Positions 37,114 to 52,703 of a stretch of 64,000 nt of DNA are shown here, piece by piece. Where the stretch lies: the NCBI GenBank assembly GCA_002794785.1, contig NBBA01000001.1, positions 1,984,001-2,048,000 on the forward strand, written 5' to 3'. Position numbers and translations under genes: made by a program. Under the pieces are notes generated by a model. The model was not told the origin of the DNA. It did not search any database and was given only the letters and a program-made list of their open reading frames with translations. How positions within the stretch are numbered: the stretch's first letter is position 1; every line of letters begins with the position of its first letter. The DNA is from Coniferiporia sulphurascens. Taxonomy: Eukaryota; Basidiomycota; Agaricomycetes; Hymenochaetales; Hymenochaetaceae.

Positions 37114-37465
37114 CAAGACGGTATTATTTATCAACGCATGCTTGGATTACCTGGCTATTTAATTAACGTCTCGTCTCCGACATTTTCACTTGTCCCCGCT
37201 CACGTCCCTTCGTGTTTGTGGCACTTTGTCTGACAAAAAACTATAATCCCCGTGCCTTTCATTCTGTCTACGCAAGCACAAGTCGACGATGTATCATAGC
37301 AAAACGCCCAAGTTTAAACCAAATATTCCGCTTTGTCATACCTTGCAGTAGCGAACCCGTCAGTACTAGTGAAGGTAGCCGCAAATGTGCTACGCCGTTT
37401 TCTATATTTTCGTTTTGTATATACAAGGCGGCGGGAAAGGAAAAGGGAAGATCCAGAGAGTCTAA
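37114..37465. other. Convergent 3' intergenic region
   Basis: About 350 bp between the TIM21 stop and the VMA7 stop. Nothing besides 3' UTR is seen. Confidence 0.4.
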
Positions 37466-38132
37466 TTAGTCGCCAAAAAGCTTCTGTACCCGCTTCAATA
37501 TTGAATCCTTCGAGGGGTCTATTTCCACAACATAAAAATTTATTGAGTGTGGTGAATGGCGGAAGAAGGTGGGACCTACCATATGGGTGGTCCTTTGAAG
37601 GGATTTCGAGGAGCGCAGGGAACGCCTGTTGGTATTTGTCCACTGTAGGGCGGATCTTCTCTGCGATCTAGGTAGCAAAGGTTAAATGGAGTTTCGAGTT
37701 CCAGTGGTTGAGCGTACGTACGTGCTGGTTTATAAGCAGGATCGCGATGTCCTTGCGCTCGGTGTACTCCTGGAAGGCTGCTTCAATAGAGGATACTTGT
37801 GTCTCTGAAAGCGGAGGCGGAGAAACGAGATGTAAATAGATGGAAGTCAGAGAAAGCGGAAGGGATGGTGTGCGCACTGGAGTCGACGATGAGGAAGTTC
37901 TTCTTCTGCTGTTCGTTCACGTGGCCGATGCCGGCGAGGAGAAGGCCTGTGATGCTGTCCTGCAGCGCGTACGACAGGTAAATGGTCCGGCGTGTGGCGG
38001 GAGACGCGAGGTCACAGTATGGATAGGAATTATCACGGTCAGTTATGCTGGCGGGGACGGGCGCATAGATACACACACTTCGTCGCCGATGACGGCAATG
38101 AGGTTGCGCTCTTGCGAGGCGCCGGACGCCAT
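37466..38132 (-). CDS. VMA7: V-type proton ATPase subunit F
   Basis: This is a V1 stalk subunit that couples ATP hydrolysis to proton pumping in vacuoles. Exons from the minus strand give [96 protein letters not shown] and [21 protein letters not shown]. About 119 aa, the normal size. At least four introns interrupt this short gene. It is divergent from the ECD-family gene across 244 bp. Confidence 0.95.
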
Positions 38133-38376
38133 CGTGGGATGAGTGCACTACAGTAGTAGGGTGACCAGTCAGCCCCTGCTGGAGGCGGGACTAGTGTCGC
38201 GTGCGGGCGTCTTGGGCGTGCTTACGTCACTACCAGGATCGACCAATATTGACCAAGCAAGTTGCTCGCGCTCAGAAATACTTGTCGCACTCTGAGCTCA
38301 ACTGCCACCAACCTTATCTCGTTCTCCCCAGCTTGCGTGCGCAAATAATACGACCTTTCCTACCTCAGAATTCGCC
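38133..38376. promoter_or_regulatory. Bidirectional promoter of VMA7 and ECD-like gene
   Basis: 244 bp between divergent ATGs. No sharp TATA box is seen. A pyrimidine-rich tract precedes the plus-strand ATG. Confidence 0.45.
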
Positions 38377-41673
<3,297 letters not shown>

Positions 41674-43521
41674 TTGGTTGAGAACGGCTTCGTCGTGTTC
41701 AAGTAGCGTAAATATATACACGACTGCTTGTAACTTCAATTGGGACGGTCCAGAGTCTGTATATGCACGCTGTGCCAAGTTGTTTGTCATGTGACCACTC
41801 GCGTCAGTCCAGCCACGAGTATTTGCCCTTTTGAAGTCACTGCCCGATCTCTGGTCTCGACCGCGGCTTCAGAGATTTTTGAAATCACATCGCGCAACCT
41901 CTCCGTCTTTGGTCCGCACAACCTCGCCTTCGTGATAGACAGGCAAGAATGCAGTAGCACCCTAGCTACGTTTATTCAAAACACAACAGGCCTGGATTTT
42001 GATTCAAACGGGAGTTCTCCGGTCAGGTTTGGATTCAGTAGATACCTTGCGTCGGTGCATCAAGAGGCTGACGTCTGGCGCCAAGGAAAAACCCTGGATC
42101 TGTGTTAAATGTGCTATGGGCCGCCTTTCACGGAAGATGGCTGAGACAGCGAAGAGCTCAAACACCGTCCAGTAGTGCGGAACGCGCCCAGCATCGTGAA
42201 TACAGAAGCCAACCGTATAGACAGGCCCCTTCCTATAGGAAGCAGCCCTCTGGGAAGCGTATCTTCTTGACCTAAAGTTTGCTACCGGGACTGGCCGTAG
42301 GGCGGAGGGGGCCTGGATATCTTCACAATTGAGTCGGACATTAGCGAGGCTGTCTGAAAGAGAAATGTATAAATTCCTGCGGGATTTTGTACAAGCACGC
42401 TGGTTCGCCGGGGTTTACCGTCCACTAGTTTCTTTGTATACAATTGGATTACCCGGGCCGTAATGTTTTCTGCGATTTGTTATTACTGCCGTCAGTGTAA
42501 GCCTGTTAGCCCTAGAGTATATGTCAGCCTTCGTCCTCGGCTCTGTGAACGAGCGCACAAAGACCGAGCCCTTCGTGTGAGTTGCAGGATGGGATGATCC
42601 CGATTTTCCGGGAGAACGAGAACGCTGTAGTTTATGAATGTTAATATCCCTAGCCAGTGTCTGAATATCTACGGGGGCAGTGTAGCCCTTCTCAGCATTA
42701 AGATTTGGCAGAAGCTGGCCCGTTGCTGTGATCTTTTGAGAAGTGCTGGTGCGCGCAACAAAGTTTATATTACTGAGGGAACGATTTGAGCGTGACCCGC
42801 TGCCTGTCTCCGCTTATTGGCGCATCCAGAGTGTCCATAAGGCACACGGGTGTAGTTGAGAAAACCTAGTGTCGAGAAGATAGGGGACTGTTACCGGAGC
42901 CGGAGACGACCATCTTCCACGGGGATTACAAATAGTTTCTCCGGGGCCAACATCCAGACGAAATCGACCTCGTCGATGCCGACTTGCTCGTGCTAGAAGT
43001 CGTTAAGTTCAGAATTGACTCAGACGTATGCATGGCAATGATGAGCAGCGTGGGCAAAGAAGAAAGTACCCGACGTCGACAGCGACGTCAATTCGTATTG
43101 TTCGAAAGCCCCCGATAGTTCTGATGGGTCATGAATTAGTATTGACAATTATATTCCAGATATGCTTTTCTGCCTGAGCCAGTTGTGAGTATTATTCTGA
43201 GCCTTGAGCTTGTAAGAATAGCGCTAAATGAGGTACTTCGGACTCGCCTATAGTATACCCAGGCATGACCGTGTGAGGGTGTGCGCACCGACCCGGTCCG
43301 CCTAGGACATGAATGAAAGAGAAGGTGCCGAAGCACTAAAAAGGAAATCAGACCATGCTGAGTTGGTATGACTCATAATTTGGCGCGAGGCGGCGCGCGG
43401 CGAGGCGCATCAAAACGGCGAGGCCCGATCTACGGCCCCGAACTTAGCCTAGCTTTCACATAAAGCCTGATGCCAGTTGGCACTGGCAGTCTCAGACCAG
43501 CACCTCTCCCGACTCCTCGCA
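41674..43521. other. 1.85-kb intergenic region without supported gene
   Basis: A plus-strand open frame (41740-42108) has no ATG and no known resemblance. The rest has only short frames. A GC-rich patch (43380-43440) lies just upstream of the next gene and is probably its promoter. The region could contain a decayed gene but nothing can be asserted. Confidence 0.4.
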
Positions 43522-44954
43522 ATGCCCCACATTTCGCTCGAGTTTCTGCCACTCGATGTTCATGACGACATACTCACATATCTGCCTGACCAAGTTTCGT
43601 TACGGTGTGCGGTGCTGGCCTCCAGGAAGCTCCATGAAGCATACACCCTCCGGACGCAGCATATCCTTAGCATGGTCGTAGCCAACGAGGTCGGACCCGC
43701 TTTGCCCTTTGCCCTTGAGCTCGTGCGCGCCAGAAACTCGGCCATTACCGCGTCATATGCGATGATCGTAGACGGTCTGAATAACTCCGACCTCAAGTCT
43801 GTATCATACTGGAAGGGCAATATTTCATCCAAAGAAGCCCGCGACATTACGAGGATGTCGGGTGTCGCACGGAGGCTGGAAGCCCTTTTCAGTAACAGGT
43901 ATGTAGTATAGTGTTTGTTATGTCTAATGACTCCCTCGAATACAAATGTCCTCGAAAGGTTCAAAGACCGTACCGCGCCGATTAGTACACTATCCGAGCC
44001 AGAAAAGCTACGCTTCCATCGCGCTATATACCGCGCATGGATAATCAGCGTGCTGTCTATCGACAACGAGAACCCGAACCCGGGGCAAGACGAAATCCAA
44101 CCAGCTTTTTTGTCAGACTTGACTGACGAAGAGCTAGTTGAGTTGTTTGAGGTAGTCAACTTCCTTGACACCATCGGTAGTGCCGTTCGCACGGAAAGCA
44201 TGACCTTCCACGGTGAGTCTTTTGAAGTCTGTGAAGTTCCTTCGTAACCAACATGACGCGTGCAGGAACGAGAGCTTTGAATGTCGAACTTGATGAACTC
44301 CTGGTTCTTTTGATAGTCAAGGTCATTATCGGGAATCGGCCTCTGCTGGGTTGGGCGATCCTACTATTACATTAGCACACGATGCTCTCTGCGAAGAAAG
44401 AAATATTAGACAGCTTTTTGAAGACAGGTTTGGAGGTCGGGCTATCCTTGCTCAGGCAAGGGTCGAAGAGATCCAGCATTGTAAGTCGATGTTCTGACCC
44501 TCCGGCGTCACTGACGGGGCGTAGGCCAACGATGCGAACGACCCTCGCAACTGCTTCTCGGCGAAAACAGTGAGTCTTCATCTGTCTCTGCTCCAGTTAC
44601 ACCGATAATAATGCGAAGGATGGTAGATTGGCACTGGGTACAGACATGTTTTGACGACCTTACACTGGCACGCTTTCTACCCGGTCATCTGGCGAACAAT
44701 GAAGGCGTCTTAAGGCAGTTAATGGCCATGTTTCGGAAGCCGTACTCGTACGTCGCCATGATAAGTGCTATGTTCGACGACCAGAACGATCCGGAGAGCG
44801 GTTGGACTAAAGCACAATGGCTATGCCTTGACTGCTTGACCATGTTCATCAGAGGTCGGATTTTTTCTTGGTTCGTAAGTCAGTTGGTAAAGGGTAAGTC
44901 GTTTTCCGGGGGAAGTTGTACATTCCAATGATTACAGTTTTAAGACGAGTATGA
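43522..44954 (+). CDS. F-box-like hypothetical protein
   Basis: The N-terminus reads LEFLPLDVHDDILTYLPDQVSLRCAVLASRKLHEAY, a degenerate F-box of the kind abundant in Agaricomycetes, which would recruit targets to SCF ubiquitin ligases through Skp1. Exons then give ARDITRMSGVARRLEALFSNR, EPEKLRFHRAIYRAWIISVLS, EELVELFEVVNFLDTIGSAV, DPTITLAHDALCEERNIRQLF and MVDWHWVQTCFDDLTLARF. The exon order from 44215 on was inferred from donor/acceptor pairs, and the end at 44954 is provisional. The C-terminal part is unrecognised. ATG 43522 is the first in frame. Confidence 0.6.
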
Positions 44955-45591
44955 ATTCAAGACAGACTGTTGGTGAGTACGATGACTGCCTCATGATGGC
45001 GTTTCTTACCTGACTCTACATGCTTAGGTATGGCTGGAATTGTCGGACCCAGGTGCACAAGCCGCATCATGCTAACCGACTTAATGTGAGTTGAACTCGA
45101 GCGCCCCGGGAGCAATTCAGTTATTTTAACGTTCTTCGTGTCAGCACATTTGTGAGCCAACAGGCAGGGACGATAGCCAGCGGATATGAATATCCATGCC
45201 GGCATCACAGATAGCCAAGATTAATAGCTGAATAATTTTGCAATTGGACAACTTCTTTAGCTTCTTCAATGTTAAGGGTCTTTCCGGGTCCAGTTATTCC
45301 AGTAGCGGAATGTAGTATGTATCGTATTTGATGGATCTTGTAAATTTAGAAGCGTTATCAACTTCGGATTTTTAAAGGCGATTGAGTGCAGAGCGAAGGC
45401 GCGGAGGAGCATGCATGTAGGTAGGGCTGTCTTCAGCCTTTCTACTCGGAACGCCAAATTGAGAAAGAGAGTCCACATGGGTCGGAAAGCGAAAGACCAA
45501 ACGAAAGATCGGCACTATCACGTGACCGATTGCTTCTGCCGACCGTTCAAGGACCTCATGGGTGAAAGCAACCCTACAACTGAACTTAAGC
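44955..45591. other. Intergenic region upstream of AP-3 sigma
   Basis: About 640 bp with no supported gene. TCACGTGA occurs at 45518-45525, about 67 bp above the next ATG. Confidence 0.4.
45518..45525. promoter_or_regulatory. TCACGTGA palindrome upstream of AP-3 sigma
   Basis: This is a perfect eight-base E-box palindrome, identical to the one in the bZIP promoter. Confidence 0.3.
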
Positions 45592-46601
45592 ATGATTCAC
45601 TCTGTCCTCATCTGTGCGTGTAATTTCATTGTGTAGCCTCCCTCGGTCTGAATCGGTCTCCCCCCCAAAAGTCAACACGTCCGGCGTGCCACGCCTCACC
45701 AAGTTCTATACCCCGCTCCGCTCCGCATCGCAGCCTCTCATTAGCAAGATCTTTTCCCTTATTTCTTCGCGTCCGGCCTCCCTCTGCAACTTTCTTGACG
45801 CTCCAGAGCTTCAGACGCTCCTCGGAGAACGCATCGGAGACGAGGTGCGCGTCGTATACCGCTGCTATGCGACTCTCTACTTCGTCTTCGTCGTCGACGC
45901 GTCTGAGAGCGAACTGGGAATATTGGATCTAATTCAGGTGTGTTCATTCCGAAAGATCGGTAGCTTCAATACCGACGGTACGTCCACCGACGCACGGATC
46001 CTCAGGTATTTGTAGAGTCATTGGATAGGGCATTTGAAAACGTGTGTGAGCTCGATCTGGTGTTCCATTTCGATGATGTATGTGTGTACCCCCCCTGCCG
46101 TGTATATATTGGATTCACTAATGTCTGTTAGGTTCATCACATCCTTGCTGAAGTGATTCAGGGAGGGCTGGTGCTAGAAACGAACGTTGACGAAATAGCT
46201 GATGCAGGTGAGTTTTCATTTGTATGCGGACACAAATGGACTCGGATTACTATACTCGTCACCTTTCGATATCACCGTGACTTCTGAGGGGCACGGACAG
46301 GTCCCGTTTGCGGGGTATCGCTTGGCATCTTTCCCCGTGCGGCGGATGTTTATTCCTCGCCGGCAGCCTTCTCACCATCTCCTTATTATCACTCGGCACA
46401 CTCTTTTTTCATGTTGTCATCATCTCAACATTCCGTTAATGACCCTTTACTCTCGCAGTCCGTGCATCTGAACAGGCCCGCAAGCAATCGTTCCAATCGG
46501 CCAACCCGCTCGCATTAGGGTCAGGCTCGGGCCCTCGTAGCTCTGCCCTCCAAGCGCCGCTCGGCTGGCTTACAACGCGCCTGACCGGCGCCGCGCGCTG
46601 A
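45592..46601 (+). CDS. APS3: AP-3 adaptor complex sigma subunit
   Basis: AP-3 sorts cargo from Golgi or endosomes to the vacuole. Five exons (45592-45613, 45672-45937, 46006-46077, 46132-46207, 46459-46601) join to 192 aa. The 22-nt first exon gives MIHSVLI, which splices to FNTSGVPRLTKFYTPL, matching the family start MIxxxLIFNxxGxPRLxKFY. CNFLDAPELQTLLG, YRCYATLYFVFVVDASESELGILDLIQ, VFVESLDRAFENVCELDLVFHFDD and VHHILAEVIQGGLVLETNVDEI are all diagnostic. The C-terminal ~45 residues after VRASEQARK are Ser/Gly-rich and fungal-specific. It is convergent with MED6. Confidence 0.95.
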
Positions 46602-47151
46602 TAGACAGGACCCTCCTCCTGCCGTTGTTTCCGTTGTTTTTATGTACGGCCGTGCGAGCGACGGCGGCTTGCGCGCCATCCGGACGTCTGTCTTGCGCTG
46701 GATACTCACGGTTTCCGCAGACGCACCGGCCTGCTAGCACGTCCCGAGTTACCGACTTGCTGCGCAGGAATCCTACAAAAAGAATGCTTTGGTGTTACCG
46801 AACCTGAAGAATAGGATGTTTTATTCGTGCAGTGGATGCTAGATGTCTACATTTACTCTGCGATATTTGTGTAGTCGATCCCTTGACTCCGTAAGCGCAT
46901 AATGGCTACTTCCCGATCCGTTCAAATTGCGTGAGAGCAAATAAGCCGAAAGGGCCTCACGGGCTACATAACTCGGAGGCCTCCATTGGGTGCCAGTGAT
47001 ACCGCCCTTCCTGCCCACCAGCTCTCTGCGGGACTGGGTGTGTGAAGGGAAAGAAAGGCATAGACCAAGACTCGGTCCTGTTGAGTGTAAACACGGCAAA
47101 ACCGAAGTCATGTCTATCGGTTCAAACATAATACTGCCTACGAAGCGCAAT
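46602..47151. other. Convergent 3' intergenic region
   Basis: About 550 bp between AP-3 sigma and MED6 stops. No gene is supported. Confidence 0.4.
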
Positions 47152-48419
47152 TTATCCAGTTACACCGGCGGCTGCACTCGACATACCTAACAATAAAGGA
47201 AAAATCAGATGACCGGACTCTTCGGAAAAATTCGGGTAAAAGCTGCATACGTTTTTTCTTTTTTTTTCCGCTGGATGTAGACGGCCTTGAAGACGATGCA
47301 GCACCATCTGGCGCCGGTAGCTTTTGGAATGACTTCAAAGTTGATGAAGACAAAGGCGCCTCTTCACCCGAGGGCTGTGTGGGCACGGGGGTCACGGAGA
47401 CGCGTAGGGCCTCACCCTTGGAATCTGGAGGGATTGCGACTCCAGAGGCCTCACGCGCGGTGAATGACGCGTTAGTGTGAGCAGCGGTCGTGCGCATGGC
47501 ATGCAAAAGCGGAATAAAATTCTGTTGCTTCTTGGTGCTCACACCCGGTGCCGTTGGTGTACTGCTTTGCCTTTGCTTTAAGTCGGGAGTTGTTTCGGAA
47601 AGAAGCAAGTCAGGTGAATCGTTGCCGGTCTCGAGGGAACCTTCCACTGTACGCTTCTTCATCTGCGATTCGGTAGTAGGTGCATCGACGATAGGCCAGA
47701 CAAAGCCAGTACGGGGCGTAAAATCCGGTCTATGTGTACGGAGGACGTCCAAAGAAGATTGAAGGGCTTGCAATCCGGTGAGCTGCAAACAGGTGAAGAG
47801 TGAAATCAGTTTCGCCATTGAAACAGTGGAGTGAAGGTACTAACCAAACGATTGGAAAGTACAGTGTACAGATCTGGGGACTGGTATATACGATTGTTCA
47901 TGACGAAATACGCCGCGAGAGGACGGACTGTGGGAGTGGAGAAAGTGAGAGTGCAAGGCGTCGGCTTGTGCATGTGAGTAGCTATTGAACCCTTGACAGA
48001 CCGTACCTTCTTCGGGAGAGAGACGCTCGCGCTTGTGGATGATAAAAAGTGACGGTGGCTGGGCGTGTACGAGAGCGAACTCGATGCCTGTGAAGCGTCT
48101 GGGCGAAAAGGGCTTGTTCAGAGTCCGCCGGACCGAGCTCAGGGCGGGCTCACTTGAGCTCTTCAGCTTCGTTGAGAATGGGCTGCCCTGTATGCATTGT
48201 CTGCATGCGGAGAACCTGATTGTTACTCTGTTTGTCGTAAAACATAGAGGTCGCGAAGTAATCGAAGACGTTCTCTGTTGTCAGAGGACCGTTCGCCTGG
48301 GCGAAAGCTAAGCGGAAGTACGCGATAAGAAGAACGCGTAGCTTTACCTGTATCCATTCATGCCAGATGAAAAAACGGTGACTGTAGTCGTCGACGGGGT
48401 GGAGGTCGTCGAGGTCCAT
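47152..48419 (-). CDS. MED6: Mediator head-module subunit MED6
   Basis: MED6 contacts RNA polymerase II within Mediator. Exons give MDLDDLHPVDDYSHRFFIWHEWIQ, LTTENVFDYFATSMFYDKQSNNQVLRMQT, RFTGIEFALVHAQPPSLFIIHKRERLSPEE, YFVMNNRIYQSPDLYTVLSNRL and LTGLQALQSSLDVLRTHRPDF, all in the family order. The C-terminal extension (about 150 residues) is Ser/Pro/Thr-rich and ends in a Lys run; a last intron leads to MSSAAAGVTG-stop at 47152. Without that intron the frame runs on to 47138. The ATG at 48419 is the only good start. Confidence 0.92.
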
Positions 48420-48833
48420 TAGAGGAACGCGTCGGAAGGGAGGAATTGGCAGTAGAGACGCGTCTCGAGCCGGAACCCGAAGCCGGATATCGTCACGGTC
48501 ACGGTGCAGAAATGAAGGATGCGTCGCCAAATGTGTCACAAATACCCCGTATATGGGGTGTACGCCGATAGCCGCACGTCACATCGTGGGGCGAGGGGTT
48601 CCGGGAGCAGCAGGATTAGGGGTCGGCCCCAAATAGCGGATATTTGTGACGGGGCGGTCTAAAAGCGGCATGTGGATCAGAGACCGCGTCGGAAGCCGCA
48701 TACCTCACACCCACAGACGCTATGGCTGAGAGTCCGGTTCTCTGGATCCCACTCTGCTGGTTGCGTCCTCGTCCTCAAATCGCCGCCCGTTCGCCACTAT
48801 GGCTCCTCCTCATCCACCCTCGGTTTCTCCCCC
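48420..48833. promoter_or_regulatory. Bidirectional promoter of MED6 and NRAMP gene
   Basis: 414 bp between divergent ATGs. It includes ACCCC-6 nt-GGGGT inverted arms at about 48544-48559 and a CT-rich tract before 48834. No other gene is seen. Confidence 0.4.
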
Positions 48834-51109
48834 ATGTCTGCTTCCCTTTCCTACTCGACTCCCGGTGCTCGTATCCAGCAGTCTCAGAGTGCCAATGACG
48901 CTGGACAGCAAGAACCCGTTCCTCGCTCGGTCTTGGGTCGTCTTGTCCACCATTTTAAGCGTCACGTCGGTATCGGAGTTATCTGCGCCGTTGCCTATTT
49001 CGATCCGTGAGCCGTTCAGTTCGTGCTTCAAGTTCTTCCGTAGTGCTGACCTCTGGATTTGCAGGGGAAACTGGAGCACCGACCTTTTGGCGGGATCTCA
49101 GTTCGGATATAAACTTCTTTTTATTGTTCTTGTGGCGGGACTTGGAGCAGTCGTCCTTCAGGTAATACTTTGCTTTTTTTGTTGCCCGTTTAAACAATTT
49201 ATAACAAGCATATTTAGGCGTTATCCAGCAAGCTCGGATGTGTTACTGGTCTAGGTATAATATATATATATATATATAAACACTAACGCAATCTCATGAA
49301 TAATTCCAAGACCTTGCGACGCACTGTCGTCTGCTGCTACACGATCACCATAAACACCCAAGGCTTGTGCGATATACATTTCTGTATCCTCTCTACGCGC
49401 TGTCGGAGTTAGCCATTATCAGCACAGATCTTGCCGAGCTCTTGGGATCTGCAATCGGGCTGGTGCTGTTGTTCCCAAAACTTCCGCTTCCCGTCGCTGT
49501 CGCTTTGACAGCAACAGATGTTATTTTCATATTAGCCGTTGGTGACCCGTCGAAGGGGCATGGGCGAGCTGTACGCTCGTTTGAGCTAGTTATTATTAGC
49601 TTGGTGAGTGGAATTTGTCTGGCGGCTGCTTTTACTTAATACCTATGGATCTAGGTCATGGTTGTCTTTGTTTGTTTTATAATTTTAATCGTCAAAGTCT
49701 CTCCAAGTTGGCCAACGGTCTTCGACGGATTTCTTCCCTCGCAAACGCTCGCGGGACCCGCAGCGTTATACGCATGTGGGTGTTATACATTTAATTTCCG
49801 TTATTTGTGTATGGCGCTGAACCCCTCATAGCTGTTGGTATAATTGGTGCAACGGTGATGCCCCACGCGCTGTATCTTGGTTCATATCTTGCGACGCTGG
49901 ATCGCGTTACGACCAAGCCGGTCAATGTACCCCGCCCACTTCCTAGCCCGACCTCTTTCACGGCCCCTTCAAGGCGTGCGAACGTCAAAAATATGATCAA
50001 ATCCCTTTTCTCGGCGCATCGTTCCAAGCCCGGAGAAGATGGCAAGCCTGACAACTGGACACCACACGGTGAACGAGAGAACAACCCCCTCTCGTTCATC
50101 AAGGCACACTACATACATGGCTTGTGGGATATCATCCTGAGTCTACTTGGCTTCGCCGTTGTAATCAACTCCGCGTGAGTCGCAAAGGGTCCATGTGCCA
50201 TATACCTCAAGAGCTGATCGTTATGAATAGCATCCTAATTCTTGCTGGTGCTGTCTTTTTCTATGGAAGGGGCGCTGAAATGAACGGAGTATCGGCTGGC
50301 CTATTTGACGCGCACGATTTGATACAGACCCTGATTGGAAAGCGTAAGTTTTTATTAATAATTTCATTGATCTCGTCTCTAATTTTAGGTATAGCGGCCG
50401 CGGTCATATTCGCAATTGCCCTTGTATGTTCGGGGCAGAGCGCAAGTATAACCGCAACGCTTGCGGGTCAGATTGTTTCAGAAGGCTTCATTCAGTGGGG
50501 TGTTTCTGTAAGCTCGTCTTGGCCTTCGTGAGATTTTTCCCTAACCGTAGAAATTTGTAGCCTTTCCTTCGCCGTCTCTTGACACGTCTCCTTGGACTTA
50601 TCCCTGCTATGGTCGTTGCCATTGTCGTCGGCAAAGCGGGCATTAACACGCTTCTCGTCATCTCTCAAGTTGTCCTCAGCATCGTACTGCCCTTCGTGAT
50701 GTTCCCGCTCATCTGGCTCACATCATCGTCTGTCGTCATGCGCGTGCGCAAAACGCGACCGCCCCTCAAATTACATGCCTCCTCAGAAAAACAAGGAGTA
50801 AATGGCAAGGGCCGGCGGAAGAGCGAGACGTCGTCAGGTGATATTGCTTCAGATGTTGGCGATATATTGGTAATCTCCGAAACGAAGAAAGGGGAAGAAA
50901 TCATAGAACAGGATGCGGATGATTTTGATACAAAAGGGAATGGCAGCTCCGCTGACGCCGAGCATGTTGAAATGGTCTCCGATCCAAAAGAGGAGGACGA
51001 GTACGTCGACTACAGCAACGGGTGGGTGATGACCGTCGTTGCGTATGCAATCTGGCTGGTGGTTCTTGTCGCAAATGGATACGTGATAGTGACCCTTGCC
51101 ATTGACTAA
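48834..51109 (+). CDS. NRAMP family divalent metal (Mn/Fe) transporter
   Basis: A proton-coupled metal importer of the Smf type. The first exon (48834-49006) ends inside the metal-binding motif; splicing to exon 2 restores AYFDPGNWSTDLLAGSQ (TM1 DPGN). GCVTGLDLA, YALSELAIISTDLAELLGSAIGL (TM3), and GIIGATVMPHALYLGSY (TM6 MPH) follow. A long cytoplasmic loop (RRANVKNMIKSLFSAHRS...) leads to SFIKAHYIHGLWDIILSL, SGQSASITATLAGQIVSEGF and a final acidic loop before NGWVMTVVAYAIWLVVLVANGYV. It ends VTLAID-stop. About nine introns; one carries a TA microsatellite. Members localise to plasma membrane, endosomes or vacuole; which applies cannot be seen. Confidence 0.94.
49261..49278. repeat. TA microsatellite in an NRAMP intron
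   Basis: Nine uninterrupted TA units just downstream of the donor GTATAA at 49255. The intron spans about 49255-49310. Confidence 0.85.
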
Positions 51110-51301
51110 TTATTGGGTTTCCGACTTTGTTTGTCCTTTTGGTTGTACTTTTGTTGCATGTACTATGTAGCTTATCCACCTTGTTCCCGCTTCATTCGCA
51201 TTCTATTTAGACAAAACTAGGAAAACAAGCGTATTGTGGGTTTTCTGTTGAGCGGTGGTCATGTTATTAAAATGCTCGCACAGATGTTTGCTCCAGTGCT
51301 A

Positions 51302-52418
51302 CTAATCCGCCGGCTTGTCGGACACCTCCCTAAGAAATGCAATCGAGCTCTTCTTCATCTACGCCATTTTTAAGAAATATGATCTTGTAGGAGAAAGGGT
51401 TAACGCGTACCGGAGGACTCAAACCACTACCCTCGAAATACGCCATGAAGAATTCTCTTCATGAGAAAAGGTAAGCCTGACTCCCCTTCGCTGGGTCTGA
51501 AACTCACCTCGCAAGCCAGTTGTTGTCAACCGAGCCCAGGTCCCGCACGATCAACGTTCGCTTCTCGCTTGGGTCTTTTGGGGGAGAAAGCAGAATGATA
51601 TCGAGGGGCACGCCCTTTGCGAGCGGAGTGCTAGGGAACATTGACTTGAACTTGCGTAACGGAGACTGCGCGTCTTCTGCCTCTTGTGCGGAAAGCGTTC
51701 CATCTTTTAATTGCGTAGACATACGCGCTTGAAGAGCGCGCAGGAAACCGTCACGGAGGTGAGAATAGGAAGTTGAGCGAGTGGGCACTTGATGAAACTC
51801 GTATGAGCAGAGTGAAATGAGTGCGCGCGTCGACTAACGTACCAATTCGTAGGACGCAAGGCGTGTTGGAAATAATATAATTGATTTGTTCCTCCGGAGT
51901 GGCGTTCTCCGGAATCTGTATATATGTACTTAGGCTTCCGTCAGGCCTTGCAAAGTCGTCCGCACCTTCAAGTGTGGATTTGCGAGGTCCGCGTAGAATC
52001 CAACAGAGTACACTTTGATGCCAAGGAATGAGACGCGGCGAACACCCAGGCCGACGAGCGTAAGTGGCGGCAGTCGTACGCGCGACGGGATGACAAGCGT
52101 CTCGGGGAACTCGATCCCGGTGTCGGGGTCACCTGTGTGCACTTGTCAGCGTGGACGAAATGACGCGGAATATACTCACGAACTGCGCGTCACCTCGGAA
52201 GCAGGCGCATCAAGGAGGACGGTGCCGTGTGTGTGTACAAGAAGCGCGGCGGCGGTGAGCGAAGCGAGTGCGAACGCGGCGCCGCGGCTGGTGAAGACGG
52301 TCTTGAGGCCATTTCTCTGTGCTGCATGGGACGAGGAGCGTGTGAGTACGCGCCGAGTTGTGTGTGTCGCGCGCGTACGCGCTACTGAACGAAGCGTGGA
52401 CGGGGCGAGGCGAAGCAT
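51302..52418 (-). CDS. AIM18-like mitochondrial chalcone-isomerase-fold protein
   Basis: The N-terminus MLRLAPSTLRSVARTRATHT is Arg-rich without acids, a mitochondrial presequence. A hydrophobic stretch (AAFALASLTAAALLVH, about residues 47-63) follows. Exon 2 gives DPDTGIEFPETLVIP and LVGLGVRRVSFLGIKVYSVGFYAD, the hallmark of the chalcone-flavanone isomerase-like domain of fungal AIM18/AIM46. Later exons include PEEQINYIISNTPCVLRIVPTRSTSYSHLRDGFLRALQAR, PLDIILLSPP and a short end REVSDKPAD-stop. The family lacks proven isomerase activity and probably binds fatty acid or haem-related ligands; that is known of relatives, not shown here. It is divergent from BLM10. Confidence 0.85.
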
Positions 52419-52703
52419 GGAGTGTGTCAGGACGAGTCGGACGGTGCCGGGCGGAGGTTAAGTACGGCGCGGGGAGTCGGGACGCTCTCGCGCACGTGAC
52501 TGCGTGCGCCGCGCGTCTACTGCCGCCGACTCAAGAGTGAATGCGGTGCGACGGATGCGTACACAGGACTACGTAGCCCTCGAATAGATTGGGGGACGCG
52601 TCACTCTCTCTCCCCGCTACTTAAGAAACGGGCACACGACGTGTGCGTCCCTATCTTCAGGTTTCCTCCGAGAGCATCTCACCTATACGTTCCCACTTAA
52701 ATC
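52419..52703. promoter_or_regulatory. Bidirectional promoter of AIM18-like gene and BLM10
   Basis: 285 bp between divergent ATGs, GC-rich near the AIM18-like start. CACGTGA lies at 52493-52499. Confidence 0.4.

Noticed and set aside
41740..42108. 122-codon plus-strand frame after the ECD-like gene
   Set aside because: No ATG in frame, no splice-linked exon found and no resemblance; could be a gene relic but cannot be supported.
48544..48559. ACCCC/GGGGT inverted arms between MED6 and NRAMP
   Set aside because: Five-base arms are expected by chance in GC-balanced DNA; no further copies were seen nearby.
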